A stretch of DNA of 64,000 bases from Panagrolaimus kolymaensis (GCA_028622995.1 JAJQJQ010000015.1:4030001-4094000), one strand, 5' to 3'. Shown: positions 43,520 through 56,900, counted from the stretch's first letter. Numbers and translations: made by a program. The notes: generated by a model not told the origin, from the sequence alone.

Positions 43520-44721
43520 TTAATTTAAATATTCCCCTAATATAATATTTATACCATATTCTTCAAAGCAACTTTTATGCAATAAAGTAAATTCAGCAGC
43601 ATTAAAACTTTTTTCATTTAATTCATAATGAATTAAATAATAGCCAGCTAAAGACATGGCATGAAGCCAATCATACATTCTTTCATGATCGTTTAGCATT
43701 GTTTTACGAGGTAAACCTAATTTTGTATCGTGTAATTCAATCAAAATTTGACATATTGGAACGCTAAGGATTTGATCAATAATTAAATGTTCGTAGCCTA
43801 AAAACATTTTTTAATAATAAAAAAATGTTCGTGAAAAGTAAAGAAATTAAAAAACCTTCAATATCCATTTTCAAAACATCGATGTAAATAGTTTTGAATT
43901 TATTTAAAATATCTTTGAAACTGTATTCTTTTTTCCTAAGATTCGTAACATTTGATATTTTTGCTTGAAACATTTGCGCATGATTCAAAAGTTTTAATGT
44001 AGTCGAATTTTGAATATCCTAAAAAATGCTAATTTTTTAAACTAAAATTATTTTAAGAATTTTATGAAAATTTTTATATGATTTTTAAAAATGCAATTCT
44101 TGCAACAAAAAAGTTTTTTGAGGTAAAATTTGACTGCTGCTTTATAAAAGTTAATCTTCCAGCCTTAATAAAATGAGTTCAATGGAAACTCCAAATTTTA
44201 AAAAACCTTTTATAAATTAAATTACTTTATCAACTGCAACATGCTTGCATGTATTTTGAGTTAAATTCATAAATTCCACATCGAATGAAACTTCATTGTT
44301 TAAACCAAGGGAATAAAAAATACAAGGACGTGTGGATTCCAATATCGCAAAGGGATTGCAAACCCATTTACCCCCATCTCCAATTCTTCCCAATCTAACT
44401 ATATTTGGGCAAATAGCCTAAAATCTTATTTTTAATTCCCGATGGCAGAAGAATAAGAAAAAAGCAAACTTCGGGTGCTAAAATATTAAATAATTCAATA
44501 AACCAAAATTCTTTTAACATCGCTTTTCGTTCTATGGCTTTTTGCCTTCGTAATTCTAAAATTCTTTTATCCATTTTTAAAATTACATAATCGCCCTTGA
44601 TAGAAGAATCCAGCGCTTTTGTGGTCCAACCATCTTCCGGCATGAGTAATTTATTGATTAATAAAATTGTAAAACTAAATATACATAACGTGGCAAGCAT
44701 AAGTTTGTGAATTCGGTTCAT
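43520..44721 (-). CDS. FkbM-type methyltransferase-like protein with membrane anchor (copy C)
   Basis: About five exons on the minus strand: 44721 to about 44495, about 44414-44225, about 44018-43857, and 43807-43520 and neighbours. Single anchor (LMLATLCIFSFTILLINKLL). Landmarks: ILAPE, then VRLGRIGDGGKWVCNP, FYSLGLNNEVSFD, the acidic motif IDVLKMDIEG and CQILIELHD. The junction between ILAPE and the SAM-binding exon uses a GTTTGC donor and TTTTAG acceptor. The same subtype as copy B but clearly diverged (extra stem region of about 30 residues). It is absent from the mirror side of the inverted duplication. Confidence 0.72.
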
Positions 44722-45216
44722 TAAAACAAAACTCCCTAAATAAAACTTGTGTGTTAAAAAAAGTTATAAAACAGAAAGCCTTTTCCAAATAAAAAATAAA
44801 TTTAAAAAAATTTGTGATGATAAATTATCGAATAAACATATTTTTATTATTATTTTAGAATTTTCTTTTTAATTGCAGAAATCAAAATGGCTAATATCAA
44901 TTAGCTATGTGTTTCATTAAGCCCATTAAAATAAAAATGCAAATTTTTTTGTGCTCCTCTAAAAGCGAAAAAAAATCTGTGTAAATAAAGCATAATTTTC
45001 AATTTCTGTTCTATCATCAACTTCAAAACGTTTATTTATTCAGCGTGTAACCTTTTTTTCTTTCTTCATTTTTGAAACTAAAAAAGCAAAAAAGCCATGT
45101 ATGTATCTTTCCTTTTTCCTTTTCATTTCAAAGGTTTATTATTTTAATCCATAAAAAAAATTACAAAATTTTGATTTTTTTCTCTCCAAAAATCAAACGT
45201 TTTTAATAAATAATTT
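44722..45216. other. Intergenic, no gene seen
   Basis: AT-rich spacer between the FkbM gene start and the 3' end of the secreted SGNH gene. Confidence 0.35.
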
Positions 45217-46599
45217 TTAAAGATTTTTGATTGCGTTAGTAACAATTTCTTTAATTCTTGGAACCAATTTGGTGACACCTGCTGGTGAGAGATGGTTATT
45301 ATCGCAAAGTAAAGAAACATTGGTTTTCTTGTCATAATAAGCCCATTCATCATCAATCGTGAAAATATCTCGTGTTTCTATTGGAACACATTTGGGACAA
45401 CTTTTCAGTGCGGCTTTAACTCGCATCCATCCAGGATCAATTTGTTGTTGAACGGTCTAAAAAAATGCAAATTAAAAAAAATTGATATAGTTTTTGAGAT
45501 TTAAAAAAAGTTTCTTTTCACTTTTCTAATGCTAAAAAACTCCGAGTCTCGCGGCTCAAAAACTATTATATTTTTTCTTTACCTCACACGGAATAAATCT
45601 TTTGGTAAGAGGTTTTCCTTCAGAAACTTCTTTTGCAATTGTTACAGCTGGATTAATTGAAACAGTTGGATGGGGTTCAATGTGGAAAATTTTTTTGGTG
45701 TATGCGCTCCACATTTGAAAATATTGAGCTACTTTGTTCGTAGCGCCATGGCTTACTGCAGCACCTACGGAAGCAACAGGAATTTGAAAGGCTTCATTAT
45801 TTTTGAGACTGGAATTTTACTTTTTTATTATTTACGACTGAAAATTAATTTTTTTTACAACAAACAACTTACATTTGACTAATAATCATAACATCTGGTT
45901 TGAGAACAGCTAAAAATTCTGCTGTTTTATTATAAACTTCTTTGCATCCCCAAAATGCTGCATAATCTTTGGTGAAATCTTCAAAAACTAAGCACACAGG
46001 TCTTGCAGCAAAATAAAGTTTTTTATAAACCGTGCTAAGAGCTTTTTTAATTCCAGCAAGTTGAGTTAAAGCGAAATCATTTCCCGTAAAAAACATGGTG
46101 AGATTTCCCGTGCCTTCATATGAACAGAAGAAAGCTGTGTCTTTGGTTGGTTTAGGTGCAATTTTAAGAAAGATTGGATCCCAATTGCAATCGTGAGTCA
46201 TTGGAAAAATAGTACATTGTTTAGCTATTTTTTCATTGGCTGCAACCGCTGGAGGATCAGAAGCCTGAAGATTAATTAAATTAGAATTTAAAAGGCTTAT
46301 TTATTGATTTGAAGAATTTTTATGGTTTCGTTTACAGTAATTAAGGGTATTTGCGGATAATTTGTGACTTTTAGAAGAAAATGAAGCTAAAAATATGTAA
46401 GATTCGTGGCCAAAAATTATGGACAGGTTTAAGCCAGAAACTAGTACTCAAAGGAGAAAATTATGGTTGGGCCCTGGAGCGGAAAGTTAATTTTCGCTAA
46501 CCAAAAACTCGGAAACAAACATATAAAATTTCTAAAATTTAGACTTACCACAGTTGCTTTGGCTTGAATTAATAAAACCAAAAATAAAATATACAACAT
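45217..46599 (-). CDS. Stand-alone secreted SGNH-like protein with the catalytic Ser replaced
   Basis: Four exons: 46599-46549, 46264 to about 45873, about 45809-45585 and about 45457-45217; frame-consistent, about 300 residues. Exon 1 encodes a signal peptide (YILFLVLLIQA) and not an acyltransferase domain. The rest matches, exon by exon, the C-terminal SGNH-like part of the OAC genes at 47.8 and 52.4 kb (DCNWDPI, APKPTK, NKIFHIEPHPT-type, IDPGW, CPKC). The OAC motif FFTGNSFAL reads FFTGNDFAL here, so the nucleophile Ser is Asp; the late CDNNHLS motif is kept. It is therefore predicted to be secreted and catalytically weak or dead. It may bind the glycan that the OAC enzymes modify (inference). 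Confidence 0.75.
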
Positions 46600-47764
46600 T
46601 TTCGAATTAACCCAAACACAAAATCCTCGATAGACACAGCTTAATTTTTTTTATAAAAAAACTAAAAGCCTATGCAATTTTACAAAGATAAAGACAGAGC
46701 TTAAATAATGAAATAGTTATTAGTTTTTTTTTCAAACAAACACACATTTTCATTTTGATTACTTGAATGATCTCTTTTCCATTTAAAAAAAATAAAACAA
46801 TAGTTTTATTTTCTATGATTTTATTTTCATTGTTTGGATAAAAAAATTTAAAAGCCATGTAAAAAAATTATATAAAGAAAAAGGTTAAATTATAAAGCAT
46901 CTATGTTTATTGAATAAATGTTCAACAATGTGTTTTAAAACAACGACCGCCGGCTAAATAAACATTTAACAAAAAAAGAGAAATAATTTGTATTATTATT
47001 TTAACCTTTGTTTTATAAAACATTTTATTGGTGTCTTTTTTTTTTTGCTTTAAAAAAATAAAACCATATGCTTTTTGATAAAGTTTAAGTGTTCAATTTT
47101 TTGTTCTTCAATAATTTCATAATATCATATTTTTAATTTATATTTTTTAAATATTGCTTTAAATTTAAAGAAAAAACACAAAAGAAAAGAAGCATTAAAA
47201 AAATAATAGCAAGAAAGTATTTAAAAATTTATGCTGGGATAAATTATATCAAAACCTACTACTTACTTCACCATGAAAAACTTTTCGCATGAGAACAAAA
47301 AAATCGTGGCTGACTGCAAAAATTAATTATTTATCGTCGTTATGCTTCATTCATATGATAGTGACTAAATATGAACATAGTTTGTGACTGTTTAAAATTT
47401 GAGTTTGTTAGAATTTTGTTGATTATCTTTTTCACAACAAAAAAGTAAAAGCTTTTTTAAAAACAATAAAGTTTGATGGAAAAAAGACAACAAAAAAAGA
47501 ATTCTCTTGTTTCCCTCATTTTTTTAGTTAGACATCTTTTGTATATTTTCTTTAGCAAAGAATTATCTATTCCACAAAAAAAAGAAAGCATTTTGTGTAA
47601 CTTTGTTTAAATTTAAGTTAGATACGAACGAATTTTTTTTTCTGCTTCCATTGTTTTGCAAGAAAATATAGCTTAGGAAAAAAGCTAACTTTATAATTAC
47701 CAAATTTTAATTACCAATTTTTTCCTTTTTTATGTTGTATGAAACCCATTTATATTATCAAATT
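46600..47764. other. Intergenic, no gene seen
   Basis: AT-rich spacer holding divergent promoters of the SGNH gene and the next OAC gene. Confidence 0.35.
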
Positions 47765-50086
47765 ATGATGATAAATGCCAAAATTAACAAAAATAAAAAT
47801 TGTGATATTCAAATTCTTCGAGCTGTTGCAATTATTGCAGTTTTGGGATTTCATTTACGTCCAAATTATGTTCCACAAGGTTATCTTGGAGTTGATATGT
47901 GAGTTTTTTTAACCCTAAACTTTAGTGAAAAATATTTTGTGCTTTAGTTTCTTTGTTATATCCGGATATTTGATGACTTCGATATTGAATGGAAAAGTTT
48001 TAGTTTTTAAAACAATTCTTCAATTTTATGAACGTCGATTAAAAAGATTATTACCTGTATATCTTTTGGATATTTTATTAACTTTATTTATTACTTCATT
48101 TTTTCTTATTTCCACAGATTATGATTTCCTTAAAATGGATGCAATTTGGGCGATGAGTTTCGCGACAAATTTTCAAAGCATTTTTGAAAAAGAAACATAT
48201 TTCAAACTTGTGAGTGAATATAAATTTTTGTTGCATACTTGGTCGCTGTCTTTGGAAATACAATATTACTTTTTGGCTCCATTTTTACTTATTCCAATTT
48301 CTTCAAATAAAAATCCTTTAATTACAACAATAATTATTTTTATTTCAAGTTTTTTATTTCAAACTTTTATTCCTTTTCCAACTTTGAGTTTTGGATTAAT
48401 TTTTTCGAGAATTTGGCAATTTTTTATGGGAACCATTGTTTTTTATTATCAAAAAAATCAAAACTCAAAAGTTTATTCTCCAATTCCTGAAGAAGCAAGT
48501 CTAACTTCTGAATTTGATGAAGATTTGGAAGCAGTAAAAATAACAAAAACCGTTCGAGAAAATGCTTCATTTAATCCAAATTTATTTATTTTCATTGCAC
48601 TCTTGGGTATTTGTTTTATGCCTCAACTTTCTGAAAATTATTTTTATGTTGCGTTTATTAGACTTTTTCTATTATTCTTAGTGGTTTAGCAATATTTTAT
48701 GGTTATGGCTCAACTCCAGGTGGCAAATTTGCTATCTTCAAAAAAATCGGAATTTATATTGGCGATATTTCATATTCTCTTTATTTACTTCATTGGCCCA
48801 TAATTATTTTATTCAAATATCAAAAATGGTTTAATAACATAGGTAAATAATAACAATTTAATTTTTGCAAATCCCTCATGTTTTTTTTCTCTTTAGAATT
48901 ATGGCAGCTGTTATTTATAATAATTTTGGTTTCTATGTTTCAATATCATTTCGTTGAGAAAGTTTTCTTTCAACAAACAGCTAAAGTTGTTTTCTTATTA
49001 GTTGCAATATTTTCTATTTTAATTATTTTTTTAATTACTCAACCACAATGCTTTGGATTTATTGTAGGTTTAATTCAAAAATGAGTAAAAGTGAAAGAAA
49101 AAAGATACACCTTTTTTTTCCAGCAATTTGAGCATCCAGCAATTATAGCAAATGAAAAAATAGCACGAGAATGTAATAAGTTATCGATGGAAAACGACTG
49201 CAATTGGGATCCAATTTTAATCGAAGTTTCTCCAAAACCAACTAAAACAGGGGCATATTTTTGTTCTTATGAAGGAAATGGAAATGCAACAATATTTTTT
49301 ACTGGAAATAGTTTTGCTTTGAGGCAACTCCTTGGAGTTAAAAAAGCTTTAAACAAAATATATAAAAAACTATATTTTGTTGCCAGACCGGCTTGTTTGA
49401 CTTTTGAAGTCCTAAATAAAGGTTTGTCACCATATTGGCAATGTGAAGAAATTATGAATAAAACTGTTAAATTTCTGGAAAAATTAAGACCTGATATCAT
49501 GATTATTACAGAGAAGTATATTATTATATTTTTCTGGAACTTTTTTGTTAATGAGAAATTTTTAGGGTTTCAGATATTGGCTACTTCAAAACACCAGTAT
49601 CTTCAGTGAATGGTGTTTTAAATGGAACTGCGACTAAAATAATGGCTGAATATTTTAATTTATGGTCTCCATATGTCAATAAAAAAATATTCCACATTGA
49701 GCCCCATCCAACTCTAAAAATAAATCTTGCATTAACTTTAGCGAAAGAAATTGCCCAAGGCAAAAATATTAGCAACCATTATCTTTCATCGAATGTAAAT
49801 TTCTAAAACATTATTAAAAGTTGATTCATTCCTAATTATTTTATAGGCAGTTTCAAAACAAATAGATCCAGGATGGTTTCGAATTAAAGCAGCAATGTTG
49901 GATTGTCCAAAATGTGAACCTATAGAAATGAGAGAAGCGTTTATGGAAGATGGAAAATTTTATATTTTTGATAAAAAAACAAAACTTTCAATATTTTGTG
50001 ACAACAGTCATTTTTCTTTTATTGGAGCAGAAAAAATGGTTCCAAATTTGAAAAAAATTGTTTCTAAAGCGTTGAAAGAATTTTAA
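47765..50086 (+). pseudogene. Membrane O-acyltransferase (OAC) with SGNH domain, copy 3, one-base frameshift
   Basis: Same exon plan as the mirror copy at 52427-54747. It starts MMINAKINKNK, then DIQILRAVAI, GYLGVDM-FFVISGYLM, YERRLKRLLPVY, LLHTWSLSLEIQYYF. At 48664-48668 the run after 'gac' has five T where the mirror copy has six, so the frame shifts and stops at 48687-48689; downstream exons are again in good frame (YSLYLLHWPII; SGNH motif FFTGNSFAL with Ser; CPKCEP; CDNSHFS) up to the stop at 50086. A single homopolymer base is also a common sequencing error, so loss of function is likely but not certain. Confidence 0.75.
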
Positions 50087-50286
50087 ATAGAATTGTAAAA
50101 AACTGTGTTAATTTTGTTTTCAAACAATGTAATTTCTGTGTCCTTTTTATTTTAACGTCCTTGTCAGAGGTCGTCTATCAAAAAAGCATGAATTTAAGGC
50201 AAATGGTTTTAGGTATAATTATTCCAAAGTTTAAAAGGTAGGTGTATCGATCTTTCTATTGTAATTATGATGGATGTAAAAGAGCT

Positions 50287-51172
50287 TTAACATAATGAAC
50301 AACTGCGTCCACAATATTGTCGTTTTTGGTCTTGAGTGTAGAATGAGTTATTACAGAATCCACTTCGAACCCAAGTTGGGCAATTTGAGTTTGAATCAGA
50401 ACAGCTGGTGTTTCCTCCGATTCCCGATGAGGTACAACGATTGCAAGTTTTGCCGCATTTTTGTGTCATTAGATCGTAATAAACGCTATTATTGCAAAGG
50501 GATACACTTGCAGCGCAATTTGTTGCTTGATCATCGCAATTTCCAAATGTTCCATTGAGAGAATTACAAAGTCCACAACTACGTTTGCAATTAGTTTGCA
50601 TGTATGTGTAGAAATTGATGTTTTCACAAAGTCCTACCATGCTTGCGCAACCAGTGATTTGATCTCTGCATCCGGTGCCAGCGTTGCAAAGACCGCATGT
50701 TTGTGGGCAATATTGACTCATGACTGTTGTCCATTGAGCTTGAGTACAGTATCGCTTATTTTGGGTGCAATTGAATGGAGCAGCTAAAAACAAAATTTAT
50801 ATTCAAATCTTGCTTGTAAATTTATTGAAACCTACATTTGCTATCCTCGCAATCATATTCGGGTTTTTCACAACAAATACCACAAGTTCTAGCGCATTGA
50901 AGAGCTTTATCTTGGAGATCATCATTGTCACAATTCACATCTCGATGGGTAGATGTTTTATTAACTTCAGGTCCAAAAATTGCCATACAAGTAGCTGTTG
51001 ACAATTCATCATCACAAATAGTAGCAGTTGGAAGCATTGTGCCATTATCTTGTTGACATCTTAAATCACCTGGTGCAGCTGTAGTTGGCGCTGGAGCAGC
51101 GACAACCCCAAGTGAAATGTCAAAGCATATGCCAGCAAGAATAGCAAAAGTTAAAGCGTATTGACCCATCAT
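50287..51172 (-). CDS. Secreted cysteine-rich protein with five ShK domains, copy 1
   Basis: Two exons: 51172 to about 50837 and 50783-50287; about 275 residues. It starts MMGQYALTF with a signal peptide (LTFAILAGICFDISLG). Exon 1 has a short Pro/Ala/Thr stretch and one ShK-like unit ending CARTCGIC; exon 2 has four ShK units ending CPQTCGLC, CKRSCGLC, CGKTCNRC and CGRSCSLC. ShKT domains are six-cysteine folds common in nematode secreted and cuticle-associated proteins; the name comes from a sea anemone peptide, and nothing here indicates a toxin. Several N-glycosylation sites are present. A second copy lies at 57156-58022 in the same orientation. Confidence 0.85.
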
Positions 51173-52426
51173 ATTTTTACCTATAATTGTAATGTCAAGT
51201 TTTGGTTAAAGTGACACGGAAAAATATATAGCAGTTAAAACAAATTATTCTCGTAAAGATACTGTTTTTTTTAGAAGAACTCTTAAGTGAATTGGAATTT
51301 ATAATAATTTCGTATTGCTTTTATATGGAAATTTTTTAGTTTTTATACAAATATTTACTGTTAATCTAAGTAACCGAATTTCTTCAAAGATGCAGGTGGT
51401 CCATCATAACAAAATCTTCATGCCTTTGTTTAAAATTATAAAATAATATTATGATTGTGGCCAAATATTTTATGGAAATTACAGATGATGGAGTGAACTT
51501 TTTTTTGGAAAGCTTCCATATATTTGAAATAGAAGCAGATGTTTCTCGCCTTAGGTGTTGTGTTATATTTTTTTTTGCGAGTTTTTTTTATAAAACAAAG
51601 AGGTCTTTGTTTAAAACCATATAATATAATAATATGTGTATGGCTTGATTATTCATTAATTTTGATTCGATCGTAAGAAAATTGCAATTTGGAAATCAGC
51701 CAGCATATTTTTGATAAAAGCAGATGAGTGCTGCCAAAATATAAAACAAAGGAGCAGCTGATTCACGCAAGTATTAAGTGTTTCATTTCGCACTTTTATA
51801 AAACAAAACAAAGCAAAAAAGTGTAAATAAAATAAATTGATATTTACTTTGGATATTTTTTTTTCAAGTATCAGAAATTATTAAATTACTGTATACAAAA
51901 AAAAAGAAGAAGAAATTTTGCACTTTTATTTTGAAATATTTTATGCTATTTTTCAATGAAAGTTTTATCGATGTCGAAGTTTTATTTTTTTCTTCCAAAA
52001 CACTTTTTTCGATAGCAAATGTAAATCAATGTTAAAAGTATAATATTAATAAAATAAAATCTTAATTTTTTATTCCCTTTATGTTTTGTAAGTGTTTTTT
52101 AAAAATATTTATTTATTTCTGAAAATGTAAATCAAAAAATGATGCTGGTGGCTCAATTGGGTTCAATATGAAAAATTGTGGTAAAAAAAATTTCATTCAA
52201 AGTTTTATGCAAAAAATAATAATAAAATTATATCATCTTTTAAAGCAAGTTGATTTACAAATCTTACTACAACCATATCTTTTAGAAAAAAAAACAAAAT
52301 TATATTTTAAATTATTTTTTTTAATTTTCTTTCAGCATAACTAATGAATCACTTTATTGTTAGCGACTTGCTCAATCATCATTATTTCCAAAGGAGCATG
52401 GAAGATCCATATGTTCCCAGCTTTTT
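51173..52426. other. Intergenic region containing the axis of the inverted duplication
   Basis: No gene seen. The midpoints of both mirrored OAC pairs fall at about 51.03 and 51.26 kb, close to the left edge of this stretch. The two sides of the axis are not themselves visibly palindromic. Confidence 0.45.
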
Positions 52427-54747
52427 TTATTCTTCTTTCAAAGCTTTTGAAACAGATTTTTCTAAAATTGGAACCATTTTTTCTGCACCAACAAAAGAAA
52501 AATGGCTGTTGTCACAAAAAAGTGAAAGTTTAGTTTTTTTATCAAAAATATAAAATTTTCCATTTTCCATAAACACTTCTCTCATTTCAATTGGTTCACA
52601 TTTTGGACAATCCAACATCGCTGCTTTAATTCGAAACCATCCTGGATCTATTTGTTTTGAAACTGCCTATAAAATAATTAGGAATGAATCAACTTTTAAT
52701 AATGTTTTAGAAATTTACATTCGATGAAAGATAATGGTTGCTAATATTTTTGCCTTGGGCAATTTCTTTCGCTAAAGTTAATGCAAGATTTATTTTTAGA
52801 GTTGGATGGGGCTCAATGTGGAATATTTTTTTATTGACATATGGAGACCATAAATTAAAATATTCAGCCATTATTTTTGTTTTTGCGTCGTTCCTTGCTG
52901 CTTCTACTGATTGGAGAAATGTTCCTGAATTGATCCTAAAAAAGAAACCTTTTTGCACGAAAGTTTCTTTACAATAGCAAAATACTAACTTTTGTGTAAT
53001 AATCATAATATCCGGTCTTAATTTTTCCAAGAATTTAACTGTTTTATTCATAATTTCTTCACATTGCCAATAAGGTAACTGATTTTTATTTAAGACTTCA
53101 AACGTCATACAAGCGGGTCTTGAAACAAAATAAAGTTTTTTATAAATTTTATTTAAGGCTTTTTTAACTCCATGGAGTTGCCGCAGGGCAAAACTATTTC
53201 CAGTAAAAAATATTGTCGCATTTCCATTTCCTTCAAAAGAACAGAAATATGCTCCGGATTTAGTTGGGCGTGGAGCCACTTCAAGTAATAAGGGATCCCA
53301 ATTGCAATCTTTTTCCATCGATAATTCATTACATTCTTGTGCTATTCTCTCGTTTCCTAATACTGCTGGATCCTCAAAAAGCTAAAAAAAAACTTTTAAG
53401 CTTAGCAAGTTCGACAAATTTAACTTGCAACAGGACCAAGTCCTTGGACTTGAAAAAGCAAGATAATAAGTAACATGTAAAATAATATTACAACCGGGAA
53501 CACCACCATGGATGTTTGTCGAAGTAAAACTTTCTCAAAGAAATGATATTGAATCATTGATAGAAAAACAATACATGTCAACATTTGCCATAATTCTGTA
53601 AAGTAAATTTTATTAAGTCTCAGTGATTGTTTTCTTAATTTTTAAATGAGCTTTTAACGATTTTCACTAACCAATTGTGTCAAACCATCCTTGATACTTG
53701 AATAAAATAATGATTGGCCAATGAAGCAAATAAAGAGAATATGAAATATCGCCTATGTAAATTCCAATTTTTTTGAAGATAGCAAATTTGCCTCCTGGGC
53801 TTGAGCCATAACCATAAAATATTGTTAATCCACTAAGAATAATAGAAAAAAGTCTAATAAACGCAACATAAAAATAATGCTCGGAAATTTGAGGCATAAA
53901 ACAAATACCCAAGAGTGCAATAAAAATAAATAAATTTGGGTTAAATGAAGCATTTTCTCGAAATGTTTTTGTTATTTGTTCATTATTTTCAATTTCGTTG
54001 GCCTCTAAAACGAGGCTTGCTTCTTCAGGAAGTTGAGAATAAACTTTAGTGTTTTTATTTTTTTGATAATAAAAAACAATGGTTCCCATAAAAAATTGCC
54101 AAATTCTCGAAAAAATTAATCCAAAACTCAAAGCTGGAAATGGAATAAAAGTTTGAAATAAAAAACTTGAAATAAAAATAATTATTGTTGTAATTAAAGG
54201 ATTTTTATTTGAAGAAATTGGAATAAGTAAAAATGGAGCCAAAAAATAATATTGTATTTCCAAAGACAACGACCAAGTATGCAACAAAAATTTGTATTCA
54301 CTCACAAGTTTGAAATATGTTTCTTTTTCAAAAATGCTTTGAAAATTTGTCGCGAAACTCATCGCCCAAATTGCATCAATTTTAAGGAAATCATAATCTG
54401 TTGAAATTAAATATGCTGAAGTTATTGCCAAAGTTAATAAAATATCCAAAAGATATACAGGTAATAATCTTTTTAATCGACGTTCATAAAAGTGAAGAAT
54501 TGTTTTAAAAACTAAAACTTTTCCATCCAATATCGAAGTCATTAAATATCCGGATATAACAAAGAAACTAAAGCACAAAATATTTTTCACTAAAGTTTAG
54601 GGTTAAAAAAACTCACATATCAACTCCAAGATAACCTTGTGGAACATAATTTGGACGTAAATGAAAGCCCAAAACTGCCACAATGGCTACAGCTCGAATA
54701 ATTTGAATATCACAAATTTTATTTTTATTAAGCATGGATGTTATCAT
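52427..54747 (-). CDS. Membrane O-acyltransferase (OAC) with SGNH domain, copy 4
   Basis: Starts MITSMLNKNK at 54747. Main exons: 54747 to about 54620, 54576-53672, about 53605-53433, about 53382-52985, about 52935-52722 and about 52664-52427. Landmarks: DIQIIRAVAI, GFHLRP, GYLGVD-FFVISGYLM, YERRLKRLLPVY, LLHTWSLSLEIQYYF, SYSLYLLHWPII, then SGNH FFTGNSFAL with the Ser and CDNSHFS near the end. It is the open-frame mirror partner of copy 3 (47.8 kb). The C-terminal exon is nearly identical to that of copy 3 over long stretches, which points to a recent duplication or gene conversion. FHLRP replaces the usual FHIWP in both. Confidence 0.83.
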
Positions 54748-55628
54748 TTTGACTTTATCCTTTAATAGTTACATAATAAACTAATAGCCGATAAAAATTT
54801 AGGTCATTATTTAAATTTGAATCACATAGCTTATTGTGAAAAAGTAGGAAACGTCTTTAACAGTAGGTGCCTTTTTTTTAATGTTTTACCAATTAATTTT
54901 TTATTTTATTGGATTCGAGTGTAAATTATTAAAAAATCAATGTTGAAACAGATTTCCCCTCAGTGTTGGTACCTGATTAAATATGGATTTTTTTGTACGA
55001 AACGGAAAAAAAATTTTGTTTGCTTATCTAAAAACTGAAAAATTATTTTTCTATATATCTTCAAAAACTAATTAATTACACTAAAATGGAATGTTAAATT
55101 CAATGCGCCTAAGAAATTTTGGTCGATGTAAAAATTTTTTCCTTTAGAAAAGCAACAACGAAAAAACTTGTGTGGTTTAAAAGCCGGAAAAAGTATAATT
55201 AAAAGACATTGTTAAAATTTTACAAAAAAAGAATGTAACTTGCATATTTTTTATTTTAAAGAGAAGTAAAATTAAAAATTCAGTTTTATGCTTGCTAAAT
55301 AATCAAAAAACTGTTGCATAAAAATTTTAAAAAATGGACAATGGACTTAACAACAATAAAGCTTTATCTAAAATGATACAAGGAAAGGTAAACAACGTTA
55401 AAGTCTTTGTTTCGCTAAAAACATTGTTTACATGTTTCAAAAGAAAAATGCTGTTTCAATAAAACTAGCAAATTTCTTTTGCCTTAGGACATGGAAAAGA
55501 AGCAAAATTTGCTTTTAATTTATTTACACAACTGACAATGCATGCATTAATTCCAGAATATATAAGTCGAATTAACAAGTGAAAAAATATATTCACGTTT
55601 TTTCCTACCAATCAAATATTTAGAAAAA
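54748..55628. other. Intergenic, no gene seen
   Basis: AT-rich spacer between divergent genes (OAC copy 4 and the Thr-rich ShK gene). Confidence 0.35.
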
Positions 55629-56338
55629 ATGAAAAGCTTCATTGTCGCCTTTTTTACTATCTTCATTTTGGGTTGTAATGCTCAATGCCCAGCAGGTCAA
55701 ATTGAAGTAGCACAAGTTATTTGTATTATCTCAGATCCGACATGTACAACAGCTGGAGGCAGTTGTACTCCTGATGGTTTATGTTGTGGAGCAGCTCCAG
55801 TAGTGGCTACAACTACATCGACTACAACTGCAAGTTCAATAATTACTTCATCAACTACAGCAGGTTCGGGAATAAGTGTTACTACTTCAACTGGATGCAT
55901 TGGACCATGCTTTGATAATTCCTGCCCAACAAGTTACACATGTAACTTAGTCACCCAAGAATGTTGCTCCTCCACTGCAACAACCTCTTCAACAACCACT
56001 TGCCGTGATTTACTTAATCCTCTCACGGGTGTAAGTGATTGTCCTTCACGCGCATTCCTTTGTAATAATGCAACTTATTTGACTCTTATGACTCAACAAT
56101 GTCCAAGAACTTGCAATCGTTGTAGCAATTCAACTTCATCATCAACCGTTTCATCATCATGTAAGTTTTTCTTTCTTTGGAATTCTTCATCAACACTTTT
56201 TTAGGCGTTGATTTGGTTAATCCTACCACGGGTGTAAGTGATTGCCCCACATTGTCATATCTTTGCAATAACACTATTTACACCACTCTCATGACTCAAC
56301 AATGTCCAAGAACTTGTGGGCGTTGCAGTAGCGGCTAA
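55629..56338 (+). CDS. Secreted mucin-like protein with two ShK domains
   Basis: Two exons, 55629 to about 56159 and about 56205-56338, joined in phase (GTAAGT donor, TTTTTTAG acceptor); about 220 residues. A clear signal peptide (FIVAFFTIFILGCNA) is followed by two Cys-rich segments separated by a Thr/Ser-rich stretch (about residues 60-95) that is likely O-glycosylated, then two near-identical ShK units (LxNPxTGVSDCP...CNNxxYxxLMTQQCPRTC-x-RC). The two ShK units have the intron between them, as expected from duplication of an exon. Role unknown: a cuticle, gut or secreted-barrier component is plausible. Confidence 0.8.
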
Positions 56339-56755
56339 AAAGTTCTTTTTTTCCAATCGATTTATAATTTCTAAAATTTAACATTAATTAGCTTCTTTTT
56401 TCATTTAACTGGGTTTTTTCGTATTTTTTTTAATAAAGTTATTATTAGTTTTTATTTTTATGTTATTCTTTTTCTTTTATTTGTTTTTGAAGAAACTATT
56501 ATAGACTTGACTGAGCACTTAAAGCTAAATAAGTGAAAATGTATTAAATTGAAATTATAGCAAAGTACATATTTATTTCACCCAATTACGATATTCTGTA
56601 TTGCGCATACTTGGTTTAATATTTCAACGAGTACCATGCCACTAAAATATTTGAGCTTAAAAATAAAATGGAATCTTTCTTTCTATTGGAAAATGAAACT
56701 GTAACAATTTTTTTGTTGCCAAAAACTTTAAAAAGTGGCTTTTCCTTACAAAAAT
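56339..56755. other. Intergenic, no gene seen
   Basis: AT-rich 3' flank of the ShK gene. Confidence 0.35.
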
Positions 56756-56900
56756 TTGTATTACCAGATAAGTGAATTTTTTAAAGAATTTACAATATGG
56801 ATGTATTGAAACTCATATTTCAATAAAAGAGTAATGTTGTTGAAGAGAAATTTTTTGCCGACGATGGAAGGCTATTTATGGAAAAAAGGTAAATCGTCGA
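56756..56900 (+). pseudogene. FkbM methyltransferase-like fragment (copy A type)
   Basis: The stretch encoding EFFKEF and the following residues matches the stem region of the intact gene at 23882-24864 (its positions about 24070-24190) at the DNA level, but it carries an in-frame stop and a frameshift, and no catalytic part follows. A clear isolated relic. Confidence 0.7.
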
